NCBI GenBank assembly: GCA_030248295.1
Contig: JASANH010000082.1
Coordinates: 186,001-250,000, forward strand
Origin: Mesodorylaimus sp. YZB2_4
Taxonomy: Eukaryota; Nematoda; Enoplea; Dorylaimida; Dorylaimidae
Length of the DNA: 64,000 nt
Direction: 5' to 3'
Both the position numbers and the translations under genes were made by a program. Below, one piece after another: positions 56,604 to 64,000 of the stretch (position 1 is its first letter; each line of letters opens with the position of its first letter). The notes beneath the pieces were generated by a model that saw nothing but the letters and a program-made list of their open reading frames with translations, was not told the origin of the DNA and did not search any database.

Positions 56604-58502
56604 TCATCGGCATCGATACATGGATATGTGCAACAATGACGATACCCCGTCATGCAAGTAATTTTTAAACATTATTGTATATTCAATACGACAGAGCAGC
56701 CTCACTTGACTTTGTCTGATAGTACGTAGCTGCGATTGAATATCGCGGACAATAGGGAAAAAAACTTCGGCCGAAGCTCTCATCCCAACAACAAAGTCCA
56801 GGTGATTGAAATCAGTCAAATACGTGTTGCCGACCAGATTACTCAATTTGGGGATCAGATTTTCCACATCTTCCGGATCGGCTAACCAGTCTGACTTGGG
56901 TCAGAACAGATAAATTGGCACGCTGATTTGCCTCACATCGTACTTCGGCGGTGTGACCTAGAAAGGTCTCGAATAGATACTGTCAAATGCGCTGAGTACA
57001 AAACCGAACTGGCAGTTAGCCGTCGGGCCAAACTAGTGACCAAACAGGCTGGGGAAAGGTAGTACTTGTCCATATTTTTGCTTATTTCCGCGCCGTCCGT
57101 GATCGAACATTTCGAATCGTCCACTGTTTACCATTTGACCATATTGGGCGACAGTCTGCGTTGATGCGCCAGCTGGTGTGTGGGCCACATAAACTGGCAT
57201 GCCGGTCTAAAGTCAAATATGTACGCGCTTTTGGATCATTCGCAGCATGGGCACGCACTAACATGGACATGTATACAACGTTGTCTCTTACCGTATTAAA
57301 CTGGTGCGATTCCGGACAGCAGATCAAAAAGGCCACATCATCGCAGACCAAGTTGCTGACTGGATTGTTGCAAAAGTACTTGGCCAGGACATGCATGAGA
57401 AGAGTGCTTGGCGTGAAGTCATCGTAGCCAACCAATTTTGCAAGTAACTGCAACAATGTCTGATCCACTTTCACATAAGAGATTTATGCCAGTGACAACC
57501 TACATCGATTTCCGAGGTGAATGGTGCCATATATTTGATCGGACCATTGATATTCTTGACGGTGGCGACTGGAGCCAAAGCATAAAAAATTTTGACCTTA
57601 AATGGCATTATTTCCAATCTTAGGTGGCATGGTCATTTGCCAACTGCATCTTCTTTTCGAAATTTTTATTCCTTGAGAATGCTGCGAATGCTGCCGTGGT
57701 GCCCATCGAATGGCCGATGTAATACAGGATCGAAGCCTTGCTAACATTCAGTGCGAAGTTGATCGTGGCTGGCAGGTCGTGCTGGGCCATTTCGTCAAAG
57801 CTATAAAAAGACCTCTCGCTGGGCCACACTTTGTACTTGCGCACCCTAGCCAGCCTTATCTCCTGCAATTCTGATTCAAAGAGACATGCATACCTGAATT
57901 CCCAAAAGGCGCGCTAAATAGGCATGCACATTGGTGAGTACGCAGAGCTGCCAAGTTAGCTTCGAACTTACATTCTTAGGATTCAGCGTCACGTGCTTCG
58001 ACCCGTACATGTTCCCTCGGAAGTTTCCCAGCCAGACATCGAACCCGTTGTCGGCAAAGACGAGCCCTGCAGCTTCGTTTGGCAGATTATTGATCCAGTC
58101 GTACGAGCTGCAGATCAGACGGGCTGCACTAGCTGGCTGGCCTGCGACCATCAGCGTCCTACTTGCTCTCCAATCCGTGCTGGAAGAAGACGACTGGCTT
58201 TGATTTTGATTTTGATTGACTGACTGACTTGGTCTCGCCCGTGCGGGATGCGGAATATGGTCAGGATATAGCCATCGTCCGTGGTCACGTCGTACTGTTC
58301 AACGGGGTATCCCCAACGTTGGATAATCTGGGCCTGCAATGGTGCACAGTCTGTACTCCGCCGGGTCGGCAAGGCAGTGTGTACTCACGCATGACATCCA
58401 GACTTCTGGGTCCTGGCTTCCCGCCTTCCCGTCACCACCATTCGCCACTGGCGCAGTCCAGCTGGCTCCAATAGCCGCGGCAAGAATAACGAGCTTGATC
58501 AT
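56604..58502 (-). pseudogene. Acid lipase pseudogene, tandem duplicate
   Basis: It has the same exon order as the intact copy, from the signal peptide at 58502 to a C-terminus near 56760. Exon blocks include 58502-58389, 58333-58163, a 20-nt microexon, [16 protein letters not shown] with GHSMG, and [15 protein letters not shown]. Two clear lesions exist. First, exon 2 has 10 extra bases within 58199-58230, so the reading continues [12 protein letters not shown] instead of [10 protein letters not shown]. Second, an in-frame TGA at 56901-56903 replaces the Trp codon in [12 protein letters not shown], before the catalytic Asp and His. The original stop codon is also lost. The TATA box is mutated (TATGAAAGG). 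These changes fit a recently dead copy, though transcription is not excluded. Confidence 0.88.
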
Positions 58503-58560
58503 GATAGGTTCTTCGAGCGATGTTGCATTGATCTCACTGCTCGGTCGATACCATTCCGGC

Positions 58561-58568
58561 CTTTCATA
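58561..58568 (-). promoter_or_regulatory. Degenerate TATA box of the lipase pseudogene
   Basis: TATGAAAG on the minus strand replaces TATAAAAG of the intact copy. The surrounding promoter bases are otherwise nearly identical. Confidence 0.5.
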
Positions 58569-59565
58569 CCCGGTCTGTGGTCTTATCACGCCACGCGCCT
58601 TGGTTTTGTATCAAAATGAGAACGCTTGGAGCAGCTGCCAATCAGCAGGCCAGATAAGCAATAACAAACACGAATGCTAGGCCCGCATAAATAAAAACTT
58701 GACGCCAAAACCCTTACTTTGCGTCATAAGCGTTTATTTTCAGATGTCCTCAGGTCGAGTACAGAAAAATCCCGTCGTAGTTACTTTGCTCCTGTAATCT
58801 TGCATTTTTACACTAGCTGTACAGTAGCAGCACCCAGTCGTCGCGGCTGTGAATGCCTGATTGGAGCCAAATGTTTGAGAGGTGCAAACACAATCTCGTC
58901 CGCTGCATGAAGATTGCAAGGTCAGGCCAGGTGTCAGGTGCAGTTTATGTCTGTGCCTAGATCATCATGAGGGCTCTGGGATGTGTGTACTCGTGCGTTC
59001 TGTAGATGACGCTTCCCATTTACCTTTGGCAAAGTGGGCATGCTGTAAGCCTTGTAGAGGCTCGTCTGGCGATCGATCTCCTGCATGGAACAATTCTTGC
59101 TCGGATGATAGGTCAGCTATGGAACAGGTCGGATGACTTGGCTGCCGCTCTGGGTTTATCCGTCGTGGTGACCCATGACGGAGGCACATGTCCTTGTGCA
59201 CAAGACGGACTGTGTGCATCCCAAAACACCAATCAAGTACCGTGTGCCTCGAAAGTCTCCCTGCTGGAAATAAAATTTACCTTGGGGCCCAGGCGGGAGA
59301 TATAATTAAGGGGGCAATTTTCTTGGTGGACGTCCGTTTCATCCGTTTTTGAGCAATTTTTGCAATTCACAAATCGAATTCTCGAATAAACATCTCTAAT
59401 TTACTCCCAAAAGCTCTTCAGACCCCAGAACAGAATCAGCTAATCTAATAATTGATTCTACAGTACAGTACAGTAATGTGCGAAGCAAATCTACACGTAT
59501 GACATAGGAATATTCGAGTAAACACGGTAGATTTCAAATCGATCAGCGGATATTAAACTTTTGGT

Positions 59566-59904
59566 CTAACCTACTATTGCTCCAGCGGCTCCTTGGGCAT
59601 TGTCCACTCGATGCTGTGCGATGTCCGGGACGCGGTTAGCTCGGTGATTGGCAGTGCCTTGAGCATTGTTGCCAGTACCGACTGCGTTGGCAGTTTGCCG
59701 ATCAGCCGTGCGATTGGTCTTGTCTTCCCTTCGGTCAAGGTTAACCGGGGCGCAGTCTGAAATGAAAGTTCAGTATGTACATCATATTGTGTTCAACCCT
59801 GTAGCTCCACAAAGACAGTAGCATCCGCCCTGACAGACATGTGGTGACTACTTACGAGCAACAGCCAGCATCAAAGCCAGAACCAATCCTTGGTAGACGG
59901 CCAT
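59566..59904 (-). CDS. Small secreted protein, 79 residues
   Basis: Two exons (59904-59856, 59756-59566) join in frame to 79 residues. A clean signal peptide (MAVYQGLVLALMLAVAHCA) is followed by PVNLDRREDKTNRT and a Gln/Asn/Ala-rich body (NAVGTGNNAQGTANHRANRV, then VDNAQGAAGAIVG). Repeated NAQG and TAN/HRAN units suggest a low-complexity secreted peptide. There is one Cys, which should lie next to the signal peptidase site. The splice sites are canonical (GTAAGT, TTTCAG). Exon 1 is only 49 bases, so length-filtered gene callers could easily miss it. The function is unknown; a cuticle, glycoprotein or host-facing secretion are all possible. Confidence 0.65.
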
Positions 59905-60398
59905 CGTTACAGGCGCCAGTCCACTTGTACTGTATGTTCAGTCGCCGAATCTTTGCTGCCAGTCCGAGCGCCTCCTTGAGTAGCCCCGTAACCACGCGTT
60001 TCTGATGCCCAAAACAACAAAACCCTCGCAAATGCAAAAATGCGTACTGCGAGTCCGTTTTTTTCGACGTTCACATCGATCGTGCCCTAAAAACCTATTT
60101 GTCGACGGGAACAAAAGATAGTCAACTACTCGTAGAAGACAACGGAAAGTTCTACGACTGGCAATGTTACCGGATCTGACCCAATTTAAGACTGTGTTTG
60201 AGTTTCAAATGCCTAAAATACCATTCGTAAACAATACAGGCATTCCAAATTAGCCAAAAACGCTTTTGACAAAATCTTCCACAAGCAGAAAAAAGCACTT
60301 TATCTTGTCAAACATGTTGTTGCAAGGTCGATATGTCACCAGTGCATGTTTCGAAGAGGAAGCATCGAAACCAACAGTTCGCCATAACCATCGCTATT

Positions 60399-61127
60399 TC
60401 ATTTCTTTGGTTCATCAGCGACGTAATCGGAGAATGGGGGCGCAGCGTGCAAGGTTGCTGCTGGTGGCAGATGCAGACTAATCGGTGTCTTGGCCGTGGG
60501 TGGCAACGTGGGGCAGAGAGTGTTACAAGACAGGTTCGATGCCCTGAATGGCGATGCTGGCCGGATACTCGACTGACCTTTCGACACATCCCTCGTAGTC
60601 GTAAAGCCCGCCGCAGCGCTGCTGTCTAGCTGAAACAAGGAGTACCCACCACGTCCAAACTAGCTCCCAAGCTCGAAACCACTTACACTATTACTGTGCA
60701 ATAGTTTGCCGCCGTCTCCAGTTTTCGACTGTAGTGATCCCATATGCGCTTCACGACCAGTCTCTTCCGCTACTACTGCTACTGGCGGCTCGTTCGGCTT
60801 GTCCCCTCTGCAGCACGCGCAATTCAAGAGCGTTATAACGGCAGCAGCGACCACAATTACGAAACTAGCGATTAGTCCTGTTCCAATATCGAGCGAATAA
60901 GCTTTGGTTATCATCACCACTGAACTCTCGCCCTCATCCCATCCGACCGGCACTATCGGAGCCATTGCCGCCCACCACTTCCCCAGGACACAACCCAACC
61001 TGAACATCGACGTACACAATGACGTGGAGGCCACCATCCCAGTTGCTGGTGCCAGTGTAAAGTGACCTCCAACACTATCCGTCACCACTTGACCACTTAA
61101 CTGACCAATCAACTTCCGAAATGCAAT
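60399..61127 (-). CDS. Putative single-pass membrane protein (5' end incomplete)
   Basis: Two exons join in phase: 61127-60687 (open from an acceptor ACGCAG) and 60629-60399, together 224 codons including the stop. The first part (GQLSGQVVTDSVGGHFTLAP) could be extracellular. A membrane segment follows (DIGTGLIASFVIVVAAAVIT), then a Cys-rich juxtamembrane end (LLNCACCRGDKPNEPP). The cytosolic tail is Ser/Pro/Thr-rich and ends FSDYVADEPKK. The donor GTAAGT follows HSNS. No family was recognised, and no start codon exon or signal peptide was found upstream; the region beyond 61127 merges into repeats. It could also be an open stretch kept by chance, but the two exons agree in phase. Confidence 0.45.
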
Positions 61128-61169
61128 CTGCGTGCGTCAGGCTGTGTGCCTCTGGCCGTCTTACGCGGA

Positions 61170-61265
61170 CCAGGGCTCGCCAACACACCCACTCTGGGCG
61201 AGGCAGAAACCTGTGCTTTATTTCTCTGCTCCTACAACAAGGAGGGCTTGCGGCCTTCCCCAATT
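61170..61265 (+). repeat. Repeat family C, fragment
   Basis: GGGCGAGGCAGAAACCTG and CTCCTACAACAAGGAGGG resemble the GGCGAGGCAGAAACCCGT and CTCCTACAACTAGAAGG blocks at 46.3 kb. It is short and diverged. Confidence 0.35.
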
Positions 61266-61429
61266 TACGCCTATCAGACTGTTGCAAGATCAAAGGCTGT
61301 TCTGGAGCGGCTGCGGTGGTGTAGTGGTGGTGTAGCTAGTCGCAACTAGCCGCCCGCACTAGCCGCTCCCGGATTGCTTTGATTGTGGGGTATCGATCTC
61401 GTTTGTCCGAAGAGAAGCGGAATCATTGC

Positions 61430-62800
61430 GCGCTCGAGGTGCTCCAGGGATATATGGGTTGACTGGCCCTATCTTACGTGGCATTGCACCAATAATTCCT
61501 TCTTCTCTAGCATCGCTATGCAATCGACCATTGCGAGACTGCCTCTCCCATCTGCCTGGAAGGAAGCAAATTCTGTTGCAGTTCCAAAGTCTGGCGATCA
61601 TCACAATTCTTCTAACTACTGTCCAATATCGTTGCTGCCGATATTATCGAAAGTTATGGAGAAGCACATAGAGCGCCTTTTAAGTTCTCAATTGCAGCTT
61701 TCTCCAAACCAACGTGGTATTCGCTCACGTCATTCGACTAATGGCGCCCTGATCCGGTCGTCGCAGTGGATTTTGGAGGGCCTAAACAGTTCGACGTCTA
61801 AATGTGTTGGTGGAGTGTTCTTTGACTTGAAAAAAGCGTTCGACCGTGTCCAGCATAATAGACTGTTAGAAGTGCTGGAACAGTATCATCATCTTCAACC
61901 TCGTCTTCTGCAGTGGTTGGCTTCATATCTCGAAGGTCGCACCCAACTCACTGTCGTGGGAAATGCAACTTGCCGTTTCAGTACCGTCTGGTGTGCCGCA
62001 GGGTTCTGTCCTGGGGCCGATCTGTTTGTCGCGCTGATTGATCCGCTGCTAGTGAAAGTTGACAAAACGCAAGCTTGCATTTTTCGTTTGGATTTGAAGG
62101 CTCCTCGCCAAATCCCGCAGATTCACCTGTGTGGTTCGCCGATTCAGTTATCTGATACGATATCATACTTGGGGGTCACGCTGTCTTCGAACATGCATTT
62201 CGCAGAGCACTGTCACGAAGTTGCAAAATCAGCCAGAGGGATGTTCAGAAGAAAGTTTGGGAAGTTCGCAAGTAAAATTCTGAGAGTGGTCTTCACGCAG
62301 TGTGTCCTCCCGAAGCTCGAATATTGGATGCTGCGCTTGGTCACCAACCCATTCTAATCTAATCCAAGATCTTGAAAGTGTGCTCCCCGATCAGTTCTAT
62401 TAACGATTGGAGCAAGTCTTATTAAGAGGCTATGGCAGAATTGGGTTTTTCTACGTTGGAGACACGCCGTAATCAGTTGAAGGTAATTCCGTTCTACAAA
62501 TATTACCACGGTCATGCCTGCTATCCGAATAATCGCTTCATCCACACTTCGGACTCAGGGAGGCGCTTCAGCGAGCAGTTAGTCAAAGAGCACTTCCTCG
62601 AAATTCCAGTTGTTTTCAAAAGCACATACGCGCAATGCTTCGAATATTCTGTTTTAAAGAATTGGAACACTGACAAGATGCTCAGTGATATTGCTCTTGG
62701 TTCATTCGCTGCGTCTGGATGTTTCTCAGGTGATTTTTTGGACATTCAGCTCGTTTTATCGTTCTTTGTTCACATGTTCTCTGCCGTTCAAAAGCACTGA
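61430..62800 (+). mobile_element. CR1/Jockey-like LINE fragment, reverse transcriptase degraded
   Basis: Reverse-transcriptase blocks are clear: LPSAWKEANSVAVPKSGDHH, SSNYCPISLLPILSKVMEKH, LSPNQRGIRSRHSTNGALI and FFDLKKAFDRVQHNRLLEVL. A frameshift then replaces the SGVPQGSVLGP stretch (present in another frame near 61985-62020). The sequence jumps from ALIDPLL to VKVDKTQACIF, deleting the YADD catalytic segment. A C-terminal block (STLETRRNQLKVIPFYKYYH) follows after a further break near 62360. The sequence differs from the copy at 7.6-10.3 kb, so it is a second lineage or an old copy. It is not active. Confidence 0.8.
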
Positions 62801-62835
62801 TAAGTGTTTGGCCAGAGAGTAAATTGCATAGCATA

Positions 62836-63638
62836 GCGGCTCGGCATTTGTATTTCCTATTGCTTTGGAGCGAGTGGCTGGACTCGTCCCTTTCGATTCC
62901 AAGTGATGGAGGTCCCCATGCGAGCCATAAACTCCCGCTGACCTTGCACGCCAGGTCGTGGGTGCTTCGAGTCAACCAATCGAGGAGACAGTCTCGGCTG
63001 TCGAGCACCGCTAGGGTTCACAGCCCGCCCGTCATCGTTCGATGATGTCGGTACCCTGTCCAAGATGCCCTCGCGTGGAGGTGCTCCCAGAAGAGGCACG
63101 CATGGGGACGCTGCTGTGTGTGCTGGTCCCCGCATAGCCTTGCTTACAAGGATATACCTGCTGGCAGGCGACAGCAGCCTTCAAGTGCCAAATGGCACCC
63201 CCTCCCCAACCCCAATCAGTTCCATGCCAGGCGAAGGCACACTCACCTCAACTCTTGCAGGATCCATAGCACGGAGGAAGGTCAACTTGCCTTCTCTCCG
63301 AGCCTTCGCGGGAGTACTCCATATTGGCAATGATGGCGCCCTCCACAATTGATGGTCAGGACGACAACAGTAGACTGCCGTGACCTGGCTCGTACTCGGT
63401 AGCCACCTCACATCACCAGAAATTTGCAGAAATTTGTTTCCCTGCAAATCCAACACTCACCACAACCTCGACCCGAGTGCGTGCTGTAATAGGCTACGAC
63501 CCAGTAGAGATCAGTGTCTTAACATAGTAAAAGGGCACTGCTCAGACTGTGAGTTTCAATGCGGCATCTGCAAGCTCCCAAAGTCTAGTCTCCAAACACT
63601 CAATCTCCAACTCACGTGACGGACTGAGGGTAGCCAAT
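62836..63638 (+). repeat. tRNA-headed repeat family B, long copy 2
   Basis: Starts GCGGCTCGGCATTTG and GGACTCGTCCCTTTCGATTC (degenerate box B). It continues with GTCTCGGCTGTCGAGCACC and CAAGATGCCCTCGCGTGGAG. The second half (AATCAGTTCCATGCCAGGCG to GGGTAGCCAATC) matches 11.68-12.15 kb. The ends correspond to those of copy 1. Confidence 0.6.
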
Positions 63639-63734
63639 CATACACCCTTCTAGTCCAAAAGTCGTCATATTCCATTCCTTTCCTCCCTTCCCATCGGATC
63701 CTTGCCTGCACATCATCCATGCACCCTCATCCTA

Positions 63735-63872
63735 CACCATCGTCCGAGGAAGTTGGTGTCCGGTCCAGGATGCCTTCGTGTGGAGGTACTTCTATCGGGG
63801 GACGCTGCTGTGTGTGCTGGCCCCCGAACAGCCTCGCTTACAAGGTTTGACTGCTGGCCGGCTATAAGCAAA
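63735..63872 (+). repeat. tRNA-headed repeat family B, 3' fragment
   Basis: CATCGTCCGAGGAAGTTGGT through GGTTTGACTGCTGGCCGGCT matches the body and 3' end of the copy at 32.9-33.3 kb. The head is missing. Confidence 0.6.
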
Positions 63873-64000
63873 ACGAACTCCGGCCCACAACAATGGAAGA
63901 AAGTGCTGTCCTGGGATCACGCGCTGCTACGTTACTAGGTACTGCAGCTTTCAGCCAGCCACGTGATACTAGCCTGCTGCTGTTGTGCCCTGTGAGTGCC

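Noticed and set aside
1-64000. CRISPR array, bacterial operon or horizontally acquired gene cluster
   Set aside because: There is no regularly spaced repeat array. All recognised genes are animal families with introns.

Overview
The window looks like nuclear DNA of a nematode. An intact single-exon major sperm protein (MSP) gene sits at 25.9 kb, and MSPs of this type are a nematode hallmark. Genes are split by many introns, from 34 bp to almost 4 kb. Intergenic DNA and introns carry tRNA-headed retroposons, LINE remnants and foldback elements. I cannot name the genus. Selenoprotein K with a selenocysteine codon and a SECIS, plus a vezatin gene, argue against a close relative of Caenorhabditis (family knowledge and inference).

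Left part (0-12.8 kb): a LysM-domain gene (LYSMD1/2 type) on the minus strand with a 3.5 kb intron, then a CR1/Jockey-like LINE on the plus strand. A 1.2 kb insert with an open reading frame of unknown function and a terminal SINE breaks that LINE inside the reverse transcriptase. Further tRNA-headed repeats follow, one of them split by a pogo/Tigger-type MITE.

12.8-23.1 kb: a twelve-exon minus-strand srGAP gene (F-BAR, RhoGAP, proline-rich tail, no SH3) encoding 1341 residues, with a possible second first exon.

25.8-36 kb: the MSP gene, then three minus-strand genes in close succession: ACSL (long-chain acyl-CoA synthetase), MFF-like (mitochondrial fission factor) and ARIH2 (RBR ubiquitin ligase). 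An ARIH2 intron holds a copy of the MSP 3' end between short inverted repeats.

37.9-47.4 kb: selenoprotein K (plus strand, five exons, in-frame UGA and a well-formed form-2 SECIS), an intronless rhodopsin-like GPCR with altered DRY and NPxxY motifs, a small secreted basic protein, and a vezatin-like adherens-junction gene.

48.7-64 kb: a SAM methyltransferase gene, a tandem pair of acid-lipase genes (one intact with nine exons including a 20-nt microexon, one a pseudogene), a 79-residue secreted protein, an unidentified single-pass membrane protein, a second LINE that has lost its catalytic motif, and a ~0.8 kb tRNA-headed repeat. I saw no rRNA, CRISPR, bacterial operon or functional tRNA gene. 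Exon boundaries were placed by hand from GT/AG sites and reading-frame continuity; no alignment was run.
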